Positions 47,418 through 56,371 of a stretch of 64,000 nucleotides of DNA are shown piece by piece. A program made the translations under genes and the position numbers. Numbering within the stretch: position 1 is the stretch's first letter; each line of letters starts with the position of its first letter. Source of the DNA: Caulobacter sp. X (lineage in GTDB: Bacteria; Pseudomonadota; Alphaproteobacteria; Caulobacterales; Caulobacteraceae); NCBI RefSeq assembly GCF_002742635.1, contig NZ_PEGF01000002.1:620001-684000 (forward strand), written 5' to 3'. Under the pieces are notes generated by a model that was given only the letters and a program-made list of their open reading frames with translations, searched no databases and was not told where the DNA came from.

Positions 47418-50246
47418 CTACCAGGACTTGGTGATCGCGATCCCGTAGAGCCGCGGCTCGCCGGTGATCACGTTGGTGAACAGGCCCGAGCTGTCGTCGG
47501 TGGTGTAGGCGTCGACGATGGGCAGCTTGTTGCCGATGTTCTTGACATAGGCGTCGATCGACAGGCCCCACTCGGGCTTCTCGACCTTCAGGGTCAGGTT
47601 GCCGTTGTCCCAGGCCTTCAGGCGGTCGTACTCGGTGTTGTAGACCCGGGCGAACTGCTGGCTCTGGCGGTAGTAGTCGCCGCGGACCGTCGCCGACCAG
47701 CCGTCCGACAGCTCGAAGGTGTACTGGGCCCCGATCGAGGTGGTCCAGTGCGGCGAGTTGGGCAGTTCGTTGCCCGACAGGTCCGCCGCCGTCCCTTCGA
47801 TCGAATAGCCCGAGCCGTAGGTGTAGAGCCCGGTGGCGTTGGCCAGGAAGGCGGCGGTGGCCGCCGGCAGGCCCGCGCCGCCGGCCGCGGCCGGGGCGGA
47901 CAGGAACGCCTGATAGGCCGCCGCGCCCGAGCAGGCCCAGGGCAGGGTGCCGCCCGCGCCGGCGCCCAGGATCGTGGCGTCGCCGGCGGTGGCCAGCACG
48001 CAGTTGGCGCCGACCGCCGACGAGTTCGGCCCCACCTTCACGACCGTATAGGCCGGGTTGGACTGGGTCCGGTTCATCGTGTCGATCGAGGTGACGCCGC
48101 TGCCGATCTTGGTGTGCAGATAGCCGAGGTTTGCGTTGAGCTTCAGGTTGCGGACCGGCGACCAGATGGTCTCCAGCTCCAGGCCGTAGACCTTGGCGTC
48201 GACGTTCTCGTTGACCGAGGTCCGGTTCACGATCTTCGAGATCTGGTAGCCCTTGTAGTCGTACGAGAAGCCCGTCGCGTTGAAGAGCAGGCTGCCGCCC
48301 AGCAGGGTGTTCTTGGTGCCCAGCTCGAAGGCGTTGACGAATTCGGGGTCGAAGGTCTGGCGGATGCCGACCGAGTTGGCCGGCACGCCCGGATTGATGC
48401 CCCCGCCCTTATAGCCCTTGGAGTAGAAGGCGTAGAGCAGGGTGTCGTCGGTGAAGGGGAGGTGGGCCTTGTAGTCGACGCCGAAGCGTCCGGTCGTCTC
48501 GTTGAAGCGGGCGCGCTGGTCGGGGTTGGTCGGGTTCAGGGTCAGGCCGTAGCCGGCGGCCAGCAGCACGGTCGAGAAGTTCTTCACCGCCTTCTTGTCG
48601 CGGGTCTGGCGCAGGCCGAGCGTGAACTTCAGGTCGTCGTTGACCTGGTAGTAGACCTCGCCGAACAGGGCGTCGGACACCAGGGTGTAGGGCGTGCGGT
48701 TGTCATAGTAGTTGTGGCCGTCGCCCGTGGGGTCGGCCGCCGTGTCGATGCCGATGCAATTGGCGGTGTTCGCCGGGTTGCAGTTCGGATTGCCGGTCTT
48801 CGAATAGTTCAGGGCCAGCGACGACAGGGTCAGCGAGTTGCCGATCACGTAGTAGTCGGTCAGCGTCCGATAGGTGAAGTGGATGCCGCCGACGTTGAAG
48901 TTGATCGGACCGTCGAAGGCCGATTGCAGCCGCAGCTCCTGGCTGAACTGTTCCGAGCGCCCGGACGAGACGTCGATGGTGGTGAACTTGTTGGTGTTGC
49001 CCACCTGCGGGTCGTTGAAGAAGCCGCCGGGCGTGAACGGGGTGCTGTTGAACGGCACCGGCGAGACGTTCCGGTTATAGTCCTGCTTCGTATAGACGCT
49101 GCCCTTGCTGTAGGCGGTCATCGAGGTGAAGGTCAGGGTGTCGGACAGGTCGTAGTTCAGGGTGAACTGGTAGACGTTCGAGCCCGAGCGATAGATCGGG
49201 TCCAGCGCGGTCTCGATCTCGCGCAGGTTGGTCGAGGTGGTGTCGCCCAGATTGGTGTCGCCTGAGGTGAAGCCGAAGATATTGCCCAGCAGGCCGGTCA
49301 GCGTGCCCGAGGTGTTGACCGTGCCATAGGCGCTGGCCCCGTAGATCGAGGCCGGCAGACAGCCCTGGGTCAGGAAGCCGCGGGCCGCCCCGGTGGGCAC
49401 GCCGCCGACCGTGGCCGGGCCGTTGTCCTTGGTGCAGAGCTGCTTGCCGGTGCGGGCCCGGCTGTCATTCTCGTGGAAGCGTTCCCACAGGAAGTTGGTG
49501 CGCAGCTTCTCGGTCGGATTGAACATCACCTGGACGCGGGTCGAATAGAGGTCCCGGTCGTCGACGACGTGGTTGTTGAAGGTGTTGGTGACGAAGCCGT
49601 CGCGCTTCAGCGTCGCGCCGGACAGGCGCACGGCTAGCTTGTCGCCGAAGATCGGCACGTTGACCATGCCGCGCAGGCGGATGGCGTTGTAGTTGCCGTA
49701 TTCGGCGCGGGCGTTGGCCTCGAAATGATCGGTGGGCTTGGCGGTGATCACATTGACCACGCCGCCGGTGGCGTTGCGGCCGTAGAGCGTGCCTTGCGGG
49801 CCGCGCAGCACTTCCACCCGCTCGACGTCGTAGAACTCGGATTCGAACAGATTGCCCGACTGCATCGGGGCGTTGTTCATGTGGACGCCGACGCCCTGGT
49901 CGGCCGAGGCCCCGACAGCCTTGGCCCCGATGCCGCGGATCTGGAAGTTGAAGCTGTTGGTGAAGTTGCTGCGGGCGAAGCTGACGTTCGGGATCGCCTG
50001 CTGCAGGTTGGGACCCCCGTCGATCTTCTGCGCTTCCAGCGAGTCCTGGCTGAAGGCCGACACCGCGATCGGCACGTCCTGAAGCGCCTCTTCCCTCTTC
50101 TGGGCGGTGACGACCAGTTCCTCGATGACCGTTCCGCCCTGCTGCGCGGTCTGTTGTTGAGCGAAAGCGGGCACGGCGAGAGCCGACAGCACGGCCGCCG
50201 AAGCGCCCATGGTCAATAGGCTCCGCATACGCAGAGTTTGCGACAT
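47418..50246 (-). CDS. TonB-dependent outer-membrane receptor
   Basis: A 942-residue receptor for energy-driven uptake of large or scarce ligands. A signal peptide (SAAVLSALAVPAFA) is followed by a TonB box-like VIEELVVTAQKREE near residues 40-53. The plug domain shows NLQQAIPNVSFARSNFTNSF, VERVEVLRGPQGTLYGRNAT and GGVVNVITAKP. The C-terminal barrel ends in GEPRLYGIAITKSW, with the aromatic final residue needed for outer-membrane insertion. The ligand is unknown; vitamin, siderophore or carbohydrate are all possible. Single gene. Confidence 0.95.
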   Translation of the reverse strand: MSQTLRMRSLLTMGASAAVLSALAVPAFAQQQTAQQGGTVIEELVVTAQKREEALQDVPIAVSAFSQDSLEAQKIDGGPNLQQAIPNVSFARSNFTNSFNFQIRGIGAKAVGASADQGVGVHMNNAPMQSGNLFESEFYDVERVEVLRGPQGTLYGRNATGGVVNVITAKPTDHFEANARAEYGNYNAIRLRGMVNVPIFGDKLAVRLSGATLKRDGFVTNTFNNHVVDDRDLYSTRVQVMFNPTEKLRTNFLWERFHENDSRARTGKQLCTKDNGPATVGGVPTGAARGFLTQGCLPASIYGASAYGTVNTSGTLTGLLGNIFGFTSGDTNLGDTTSTNLREIETALDPIYRSGSNVYQFTLNYDLSDTLTFTSMTAYSKGSVYTKQDYNRNVSPVPFNSTPFTPGGFFNDPQVGNTNKFTTIDVSSGRSEQFSQELRLQSAFDGPINFNVGGIHFTYRTLTDYYVIGNSLTLSSLALNYSKTGNPNCNPANTANCIGIDTAADPTGDGHNYYDNRTPYTLVSDALFGEVYYQVNDDLKFTLGLRQTRDKKAVKNFSTVLLAAGYGLTLNPTNPDQRARFNETTGRFGVDYKAHLPFTDDTLLYAFYSKGYKGGGINPGVPANSVGIRQTFDPEFVNAFELGTKNTLLGGSLLFNATGFSYDYKGYQISKIVNRTSVNENVDAKVYGLELETIWSPVRNLKLNANLGYLHTKIGSGVTSIDTMNRTQSNPAYTVVKVGPNSSAVGANCVLATAGDATILGAGAGGTLPWACSGAAAYQAFLSAPAAAGGAGLPAATAAFLANATGLYTYGSGYSIEGTAADLSGNELPNSPHWTTSIGAQYTFELSDGWSATVRGDYYRQSQQFARVYNTEYDRLKAWDNGNLTLKVEKPEWGLSIDAYVKNIGNKLPIVDAYTTDDSSGLFTNVITGEPRLYGIAITKSW

Positions 50247-50722
50247 TGAATCCCTCCCTGACGCAAGCGGCGCCTTATGGGTGGGCCTGGGTGCGTCGAT
50301 GTTTCCTCGGCGCCGTACTGTTTTTCACCACGCGGGCGTACGGCGAACCCATCGCAGCATTGCAAGATTGCATACTTGCGTTCTCTGACTGTCAACTGGG
50401 CCAGAGCTAAGTGATCGTCGATAGGTTACGCCTTTTCACTTAAAATCCGACTTCGTTGTCCGGCTTCATGCAAGTGAAGGTTGGATTAGAAGATTGGGTT
50501 TGCGACTTCCGTAACGTAAATTCCCGGCGCGGAATGCGCTCTGATCCCGCTATTCATGAGCAGAAGCGGAAATGTCGCCGTAAGAATTCGACTCACTTCG
50601 TGGTCGGAGTATTGAAGCTGGGTGGACGGGGCCCGCTGGCGGGCGGCGCGCCGGTTCCGGCTGGGGCTCGGCTCGTGTAGAGGAGGGCGCATGGTTCCCT
50701 TCCTGAAAAGCGAGCGCCGCGC
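50247..50722. other. Intergenic region between the TonB receptor and queC (476 bases)
   Basis: No convincing gene. Near 50362-50379, GCAAG and CTTGC make a spaced inverted repeat 116 bases before the receptor start, which could be an operator. The next 200 bases, 50420-50580, are less GC-rich and should hold both promoters. I looked for a preQ1 riboswitch before queC and did not see its signature. Confidence 0.5.
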
Positions 50723-51469
50723 ATGAGCCCGCCAGCGCAAACCCAGGCCGCCCTCGTCCTGTTCTCCGGCGGCCAGGACAGCAGCGTCTGCCTGGCCTGG
50801 GCGCTGGAGCGTTATGGGCGCGTCGAGACAGTCGGCTTCGACTACGGCCAGCGCCACGCCGTCGAGATGGAGGCCCGCCAGGCCGTGCGCCGCGAGATCG
50901 CCGCGCGCTTTCCCCAGTGGGCCGACCGCCTGGGCGAGGACCATGTCCTCGACATCAGGAGCTTCGGCGCGGTGGCCCAGTCGGCCCTGACCGCCGACCG
51001 CGCCATCGAGATGACCGAGCGCGGCCTGCCCTCGACCTTCGTGCCGGGGCGCAACCTGGTGTTCCTGATCTACGCCGCGGCCCTGGCCGACCGGCGCGGG
51101 ATCGACGCCCTGGTCGGCGGCATGTGCGAGACCGACTTCTCGGGCTATCCCGACTGTCGCCGCGACACGCTGGACGCCATGCAGAGCGCCCTGAACCTTG
51201 GCATGGACCGCAACTTCCGCGTCGAGACCCCGCTGATGTGGCTGACCAAGGCCCAGACGTGGGCCCTCGCCAAGACCCTGGGCGGCGAGGACCTGGTCCG
51301 TCTGATCGTCGAGGAAAGCCACACCTGCTACCAGGGCGAACGCGGCGTGCTGCACGCCTGGGGGCATGGATGCGGCGTGTGCCCAGCCTGCGAGCTGCGC
51401 GAGAAGGGCTACGCCGAGTGGGACGCGGCGGGGCGCCAAGTTCTGGCCCAGGAGCCGCTCGCCCAATGA
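50723..51469 (+). CDS. queC: 7-cyano-7-deazaguanine synthase QueC
   Basis: Converts 7-carboxy-7-deazaguanine to preQ0 with ATP and ammonia on the queuosine pathway. The 248 residues open with the PP-loop [20 protein letters not shown] (SGGQDS at 15-20). The family stretches [20 protein letters not shown] and [16 protein letters not shown] are present. The zinc ligands lie in [10 protein letters not shown] and [13 protein letters not shown]. The first gene of queC-queE-queD; its TGA overlaps the queE ATG. Confidence 0.96.
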   Translation: MSPPAQTQAALVLFSGGQDSSVCLAWALERYGRVETVGFDYGQRHAVEMEARQAVRREIAARFPQWADRLGEDHVLDIRSFGAVAQSALTADRAIEMTERGLPSTFVPGRNLVFLIYAAALADRRGIDALVGGMCETDFSGYPDCRRDTLDAMQSALNLGMDRNFRVETPLMWLTKAQTWALAKTLGGEDLVRLIVEESHTCYQGERGVLHAWGHGCGVCPACELREKGYAEWDAAGRQVLAQEPLAQ

Positions 51470-52098
51470 CCTACTCCGTCAAGGAGATCTTCCTGACCCT
51501 GCAGGGCGAGGGCGGCCAGGCGGGCAAGGCGGCGGTGTTCTGCCGCTTCTCCGGCTGCAACCTGTGGAGCGGCCGCGAGCAGGACCGCGCCAAGGCCGTC
51601 TGCACCTTCTGCGACACCGACTTCGTCGGGACCGACGGCGAGAACGGCGGCAAGTTCGCCACGGCCGAGGACCTGGCGGCGGCGGTCGAGGCCCAGTGGA
51701 CCGGCGGGCCGGACGATCGCCTGGTGGTCTGCACCGGCGGCGAGCCCTTCCTGCAACTGGACGAGGCCGCCATCGCGGCGCTGCACGCGCGCGGCTTCCA
51801 AATCGCGGTCGAGAGCAACGGCACGCTTCCCGCCCCGCCCGGGATCGACTGGATCTGCGTCAGCCCCAAGGCCGACGCGCCGGTGGTCCAGACCTCGGGA
51901 CAAGAATTGAAGCTCGTCTTCCCGCAGGACAAGGCCATGCCCGAGCGGTTCGCGGACCTCGATTTCGAGCGGTTCTACCTGCAGCCGATGGACGGTCCGG
52001 ACCGCGACAGGAACACGCAATTGGCCGTCGCCTATTGCCTTTCGCACCCACAATGGCGTTTAAGCGTCCAGACACACAAATATCTCGGCCTGCCCTGA
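51466..52098 (+). CDS. queE: 7-carboxy-7-deazaguanine synthase QueE (radical SAM)
   Basis: A radical-SAM enzyme that rearranges 6-carboxytetrahydropterin to 7-carboxy-7-deazaguanine. The 210 residues begin [20 protein letters not shown]. The iron-sulfur Cys set is Cys31, Cys46 and Cys49, that is Cys-x14-Cys-x2-Cys, the enlarged loop known for the QueE subgroup from Burkholderia. [20 protein letters not shown] is the SAM-binding GGEP motif. It starts at the ATG inside the queC stop (ATGA), so the two are translationally coupled. Confidence 0.95.
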   Translation: MTYSVKEIFLTLQGEGGQAGKAAVFCRFSGCNLWSGREQDRAKAVCTFCDTDFVGTDGENGGKFATAEDLAAAVEAQWTGGPDDRLVVCTGGEPFLQLDEAAIAALHARGFQIAVESNGTLPAPPGIDWICVSPKADAPVVQTSGQELKLVFPQDKAMPERFADLDFERFYLQPMDGPDRDRNTQLAVAYCLSHPQWRLSVQTHKYLGLP

Positions 52099-52170
52099 CG
52101 GATAAGGCGCTCGACTTGGTGACAGGGTCGTCGCGCTAGAGCCTCCCAGGCCTAGTCAAAGAAGCGACAT

Positions 52171-52536
52171 ATGAAGCCCGTCTTCGAGATCACGAAGGCC
52201 GCGTATTTCGACGCGGCCCACTACATCGAGCAAGGTCCCGCGGACCATCGCTATCGCAAGCTGCACGGCCACTCGTTCAAGGTGGAGGCCAGCGTGAAGG
52301 GCGAGATGGCGCCGGCCGGCTGGGTCGCCGACCTCGACACCCTGGACGCCGCCCTGAAGGCCGTCGCCGCCGAGCTGGACCACGGCCTGCTGAACGACAA
52401 GCCGGGCCTGGAGACGCCGACCCTCGAGCGCCTGTGCCTCTATTTCGCCGAGCGCCTGAAGGTCCAGTTCCCGGGCCTGTCGCGCGTGGAGCTGTCGCGC
52501 CCGACCATCGGCGAGCGCTGCGTGCTGGCGCTGTAG
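52171..52536 (+). CDS. queD: 6-carboxytetrahydropterin synthase-like QueD (Cys replaced by Tyr)
   Basis: A 121-residue T-fold protein that should make 6-carboxytetrahydropterin from dihydroneopterin triphosphate. Zinc ligands are His17 (FDAAHYIE), His32 and His34 (LHGHSF). The catalytic pair Asp70-His71 (ELDHGLLND) and Glu115 (RPTIGERC) are present. The position of the catalytic Cys of E. coli QueD, four before the first His of HGH, is Tyr28 here (HRYRKLHGH). The queC-queE-queD order supports the pathway role, but the mechanism must differ or the activity may be altered. It starts at ATG 52171, 72 bases after queE. Confidence 0.9.
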   Translation: MKPVFEITKAAYFDAAHYIEQGPADHRYRKLHGHSFKVEASVKGEMAPAGWVADLDTLDAALKAVAAELDHGLLNDKPGLETPTLERLCLYFAERLKVQFPGLSRVELSRPTIGERCVLAL

Positions 52537-52550
52537 GGATTGGGGCGAAG

Positions 52551-52669
52551 ATCCTCCCCCGCGATGCGGGGGAGGTGGCCCAGAGGGCCGGAGGGGGCAA
52601 GCTGGGCTTGGGCCGCATTAGCCCCCTCAGTCGCTCCGCGACAGCTCCCCCGCATCGCGGGGGAGCATC
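52551..52669. repeat. Intergenic inverted repeat, family A (copy 2)
   Basis: A palindrome just after queD. It begins ATCCTCCCCCGCGATGCGGG and ends GCATCGCGGGGGAGCATC, with inner arms GGAGGGGGCAA and AGCCCCCTCAG. It resembles 19515-19632 but the outer arm carries different bases in its loop. Confidence 0.75.
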
Positions 52670-52681
52670 TAAATTACGCCC

Positions 52682-52894
52682 CTACCGCTCGTCCTTGTCC
52701 TTGCGGCTGTCGCCGGGGATCACGGCCCGGCCCGCCGCGCCCACCGCCTTGCCGCCGACCTTGGCCGCGCCGCCGACGACGGCGCCGGTGACGCCGATCG
52801 CCGTGCCCGCCACCGCGGCGGCGACGCAGCCGCTCTGGGAGGCAGCGGTCGCCAGCAGGGCGGCGGCGATGAGGGTCTGGCGCGGAGAAGGCAT
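52682..52894 (-). CDS. Small Gly/Ala-rich exported protein, possible lipoprotein
   Basis: A 70-residue protein. A signal-like helix (TLIAAALLATAASQSGC) ends at a Cys that could be lipid-modified, though Gln at minus 3 makes the lipobox weak. The mature part is AAAVAGTAIGVTGAVVGGAA, low in complexity, with a charged end (SRKDKDER). It resembles small NF-type lipoproteins of Caulobacter without known function. The ATG at 52894 was chosen over an in-frame ATG at 52939 that would bury the signal sequence. Confidence 0.65.
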   Translation of the reverse strand: MPSPRQTLIAAALLATAASQSGCVAAAVAGTAIGVTGAVVGGAAKVGGKAVGAAGRAVIPGDSRKDKDER

Positions 52895-52967
52895 GGGTGG
52901 TCTCACGAGGACGTGGGGCGTCCCTTTATGAGCCTTCATTCCCTAAGATTGCGCCTATCGGATGGCG

Positions 52968-53504
52968 TCAGGCGCGAGGCGTGAACTTCGGTTCCGCCGG
53001 CGCGTCCACATAGGTCGAGCGGCTCTCGTCGCCGCGCCGCCACGGGCCGGGATGCCGAGGGCTGTCGCGGCGGCGGCGGTCGGGGCCGAAATAGTTGCCG
53101 CTGCGCACGAAGGGGCGCGGGTTCTCGATCAGCTGGGTCAGGCGGTCTATCACGGCCCGGGCGGTGACCGGCTTGGCAAGGAACTCGTTGACCCCGACGT
53201 CGCGGGCCTCGTTGACGCGCCGCTCGGTCGAGTGGCCGGTGATCATGATCACCGGGGTGTAGGGATTGGGGCTCTCGGGCGCGCGGCGCAGCAGCTGAAC
53301 GAAGTGCAGGCCGTCCAGCGGGCCCATGGACAGGTCGGTGATCACCACGTCGATGGCGGTCTGACGCATCACGGCCAGCGCCTCGACGCCGTCGGTGGCC
53401 TCGAAAACGTGGCGGACGCCGACGGCCCGAAGGATCTCCATCAGCAGGATGCGCATGTGCTGGTTGTCGTCGACCAGCAGGACTTTCAGCAGCTCGAACC
53501 GCAC
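52968..53504 (-). CDS. Single-domain response regulator with a basic tail
   Basis: A 178-residue receiver protein. The phosphoacceptor Asp is in VVITDLSMGPLDGLHF, with the acidic pair in LLVDDNQHMRILLMEIL and the conserved Lys in FLAKPVTARAV. After residue 125 a charged tail follows (FGPDRRRRDSPRHPGPWRRG) and no output domain is seen. I favour the GTG at 53504 because GGGGA lies nine bases upstream; the GTG at 53513 is also in frame but touches that site. It may serve a chemotaxis- or phosphorelay-like role. Confidence 0.88.
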   Translation of the reverse strand: MRFELLKVLLVDDNQHMRILLMEILRAVGVRHVFEATDGVEALAVMRQTAIDVVITDLSMGPLDGLHFVQLLRRAPESPNPYTPVIMITGHSTERRVNEARDVGVNEFLAKPVTARAVIDRLTQLIENPRPFVRSGNYFGPDRRRRDSPRHPGPWRRGDESRSTYVDAPAEPKFTPRA

Positions 53505-53648
53505 GAGGTCCACTCCCCTATTGGGCGAGTGTTACCGGCTTGTAATAACGTCGGTCAATCAAAAAGCTTTTGTATTACAAGGAAAATGACGATTTTTCTC
53601 GACAAACCGATGTTAGGTTGAATTGCACTCACACGTCATGCGTGAAGT

Positions 53649-54740
53649 TCAACCTCCGGTTTGAGCCCGGTGCCTCAGGAAGGCGTCGGCGAGCACGCAG
53701 GCGGTCATGGCCTCTACCACCGGAACGCCGCGGATGCCGACGCACGGATCGTGGCGGCCCTTGGTGCGCAGGTCGATCTCCTCGCCCGCCTCGTTGAGCG
53801 TCTGCCTAGGTATCAGGATCGAAGATGTCGGTTTGAAGGCCACCCGCGCCACCACCGGCTGGCCGGTCGAGATGCCGCCCAGGATTCCGCCCGCGTGGTT
53901 GGACAGGAACATCGGCTGGCCGTCCGGACCCCGGCGCATGGCGTCGGCGTTGTCCTCGCCGGTCAGGGCGGCGCTGGCGAAGCCTTCGCCGATCTCGACG
54001 CCCTTGGCGGCGTTGATCGACATCAGGGCGGCGGCCAGCTCGGCGTCCAGCTTGCCGTAGAGCGGCGCGCCCCAGCCGGCCGGGACGCCGGTCGCCTCGA
54101 CCTCGACGATCGCGCCGGTCGACGAGCCGGCCTTGCGGATCTTCTCGAGGTGCTCTTCCCACACCGGGACGATGGCCGCGTCGGGGGACCAGTAGGGGTT
54201 CTGCTCGACCTGATCCCAGTCCCAGTTGTCGCGGTTGATCGCGTAAGGGCCGATCTGGGTCAGGGCCGCGCGGACCGTGACGCCGGGGATGACCAGGCGC
54301 GCGATCGCGCCGGCCGCCACCCGCGCGGCGGTCTCGCGGGCCGAGCTGCGGCCGCCGCCGCGATAGTCGCGGATCCCGTACTTGGCGAAATAGGCGTAGT
54401 CGGCGTGACCCGGGCGGAAGGCCTGGGCGATCTCGGAATAGTCCTTCGAGCGCTGGTCGGTGTTCTCGATCATCAGGCTGATCGGGGTTCCGGTCGTGCG
54501 CTGGCCGTCGCTGCGCTCGTCCTCGAACACGCCCGACAGGATGCGCACGGCGTCCGGCTCCTGGCGCTGGGTCACGAACTTGCCGCTGCCCGGACGGCGC
54601 TTGTCCAGGAAGCCCTGGATCATCTCGGCCGTCAGGGCGATCCCGGGCGGGCACCCGTCGACCACGCAGCCCAGCGCGGGGCCGTGGCTCTCGCCCCAGG
54701 TGGTGACGCGGAACAGGTGACCGAAGGTGTTGTGCGACAT
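53649..54740 (-). CDS. aroC: Chorismate synthase
   Basis: Makes chorismate from 5-enolpyruvylshikimate 3-phosphate with reduced FMN, the last step of the shikimate pathway. The 363 residues show all three family signatures: [18 protein letters not shown] near the N-terminus, [20 protein letters not shown] at about 125-145, and [20 protein letters not shown] near the C-terminus. The ATG at 54740 begins [10 protein letters not shown]. The same frame is open far upstream through the repeat and the antisense of the next gene, but that part is not coding. Confidence 0.97.
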   Translation of the reverse strand: MSHNTFGHLFRVTTWGESHGPALGCVVDGCPPGIALTAEMIQGFLDKRRPGSGKFVTQRQEPDAVRILSGVFEDERSDGQRTTGTPISLMIENTDQRSKDYSEIAQAFRPGHADYAYFAKYGIRDYRGGGRSSARETAARVAAGAIARLVIPGVTVRAALTQIGPYAINRDNWDWDQVEQNPYWSPDAAIVPVWEEHLEKIRKAGSSTGAIVEVEATGVPAGWGAPLYGKLDAELAAALMSINAAKGVEIGEGFASAALTGEDNADAMRRGPDGQPMFLSNHAGGILGGISTGQPVVARVAFKPTSSILIPRQTLNEAGEEIDLRTKGRHDPCVGIRGVPVVEAMTACVLADAFLRHRAQTGG

Positions 54741-54787
54741 GGCGCGGCTTCTAGCGGAAACCGGGCGAGGGGGCAAAAGCCGCAAAG

Positions 54788-54904
54788 ATCCTCCCCCCAG
54801 CGGGGGAGGTGGCGCGAAGCGCCGGTGGGGGAAGGCGCAAGGTCGGCAGAACTTCCCCCTCCGTCGTCTCTTCGAGCCGACACCTCCCCCGCTAGGGGGA
54901 GGAT
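54788..54904. repeat. Intergenic inverted repeat, family A (copy 3)
   Basis: A palindrome between aroC and the pectate lyase gene. It begins ATCCTCCCCCCAGCGGGGGA and ends CCCCGCTAGGGGGAGGAT, with inner GGCGCGAAGCGCC. Its right half, CTTCCCCCTCCGTCGTCTCT onward, is nearly base-for-base the same as the right half of 19515-19632, about 35 kb away. Confidence 0.85.
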
Positions 54905-54910
54905 TTGGGT

Positions 54911-56272
54911 TCACCCCCGAACCTTCGCCGCGTCCGCCAGATAAAGCTCCAGGTTCGTCCAGCCCGAGCCGTCCTTGGCGGGCGTCGCGCCGTCGGGCTT
55001 TCGGGGATCCAGCCCGTGCGCCGCTTCCCAGGCGTCGGGCATGCCATCGCCGTCCGAGTCCTTGGCTGGTTTGCCGGCGGGCAGGTCGGGCCAGCCGCCG
55101 ACGTCCGCCTGGGTGTCGATGACCTTGCCGGTCCGCGTCCGCACGCCCTCGACGATCCGGCGATCGACCGGATCGCGCCACACCGAGGCCCCGGCGTCGG
55201 CCAGCACGCGCGCATAGGCCTTGGCGGCCGGCTCCGGCGTGACAGGCGCCACGTCCACTGGCGCGGCCAGGCGATAGCCGGCGGGCTCGGGGATGGTGAA
55301 GGTCACGAGACTCCACGGATCGGCCGGAACCACGCCGTCCATGCTGTTGCCGGCGAAATAGGCTTTCGCCAGCGTGTCGCTCTCCTTGAAGGCGAAGCGC
55401 TTCTCGGAATTGGGGCCCGGGACATAGGCGTTGTCGACGAAGTTGTAGGCCGACAGCGTCGCCTTGTCGGCGTTGTAGCCCGCCCGGTCGTGACCCCAGT
55501 TGTAGAAGACGTTCGAGCGGAAATCGAACAGCGCGCCGACCGGATCCTTGTCCGGCCCCTCGTAATTGCCGGGCCGGGGCATGCGGGCCATGTGGTTGGC
55601 CCACAGATTGTGGTGGAAGCTGATCTTCGACCCGTTCCCGCCCCGGATCAGGCTGCCATAGCCATGGTCGCCCTTGACGTGGATCGAATGGGCCAGGCTC
55701 TCGGCGATGATCGACCACTGGACGGTCAGGTCGTAGAAACCCTGGTCCGGCCGGTCGTAGCGCGCCGAGGCCGACAGGGTCTCGTCGACCGACCAGCTGG
55801 CCGAGACGTGGTCCAGGATGATCCGCCGGCCGCCGCTGATCCAGATCGCGTCGCCCTCGACCTTGCTCTCGGCGCCCAGGCGCGAGCGGATGAAGCGGAT
55901 CACCACGTCGTCGGCCGAGACCACCAGGGTCTGGTCGCGCAGGGTGATCCCGCCGCCGGGCGCGGTCTGGCCGGCGATGGTGATCCGGCCTTCGCGGATC
56001 TTCAGCTCGCTCTTCAGCGCGATCGTGCCGGCGACGTCGAACACCACCGTGCGCGGCCCCTTGGCCTCGATCGCCGCGCGCAAGGAGCCTGGGCCGGAGT
56101 CCTCCAGGTTCGTCACCCGCAGCACGGCCCCGCCGCGCCCGCCGACCGCGAAGCGCCCCGCGCCCTCGGCGCCGGGGAAAGCGAGCACGCCCTCCGCCGA
56201 GGCCGTTGCGGCCGCTCCGACGGAGAAGGCCAAGGTCAAGGCGCAAACGGCGCCGCTCAAGCGAGCGATCAT
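54911..56272 (-). CDS. Secreted pectate lyase (PL1-like) with a calcium-repeat C-terminus
   Basis: A 453-residue exported polysaccharide lyase. A signal peptide ([15 protein letters not shown]) precedes [20 protein letters not shown], a typical start of this group. The beta-helix runs through [55 protein letters not shown] and [14 protein letters not shown]. The end carries a [19 protein letters not shown] calcium-binding repeat. It should cut pectic polymers by beta-elimination. With the GH47 gene and the TonB receptor it points to use of plant-type glycans. Confidence 0.9.
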   Translation of the reverse strand: MIARLSGAVCALTLAFSVGAAATASAEGVLAFPGAEGAGRFAVGGRGGAVLRVTNLEDSGPGSLRAAIEAKGPRTVVFDVAGTIALKSELKIREGRITIAGQTAPGGGITLRDQTLVVSADDVVIRFIRSRLGAESKVEGDAIWISGGRRIILDHVSASWSVDETLSASARYDRPDQGFYDLTVQWSIIAESLAHSIHVKGDHGYGSLIRGGNGSKISFHHNLWANHMARMPRPGNYEGPDKDPVGALFDFRSNVFYNWGHDRAGYNADKATLSAYNFVDNAYVPGPNSEKRFAFKESDTLAKAYFAGNSMDGVVPADPWSLVTFTIPEPAGYRLAAPVDVAPVTPEPAAKAYARVLADAGASVWRDPVDRRIVEGVRTRTGKVIDTQADVGGWPDLPAGKPAKDSDGDGMPDAWEAAHGLDPRKPDGATPAKDGSGWTNLELYLADAAKVRG

Positions 56273-56371
56273 GGTGTCATCCCCCCAGAGCGGCGTGGCG
56301 CCTCGGCGCTCGCCGTCGCGGAGGAAAATGCCGCCGGACCTAGGTTCTGTCCACCGGTGTCACCGCTGTCC

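Noticed and set aside
50456..50680. 74-codon open frame before queC
   Set aside because: No motif, no good ribosome-binding site, and the end is low-complexity Gly/Ala.
50560..50722. preQ1 riboswitch before queC
   Set aside because: I looked for the short class I hairpin with an A-rich tail and the class II layout and saw neither.
53649..56246. A single 865-codon frame covering aroC and the pectate lyase region
   Set aside because: The frame is open by chance through a repeat and the wrong frame of the pectate lyase gene. Chorismate synthase starts cleanly at 54740, and the pectate lyase is read in another frame.
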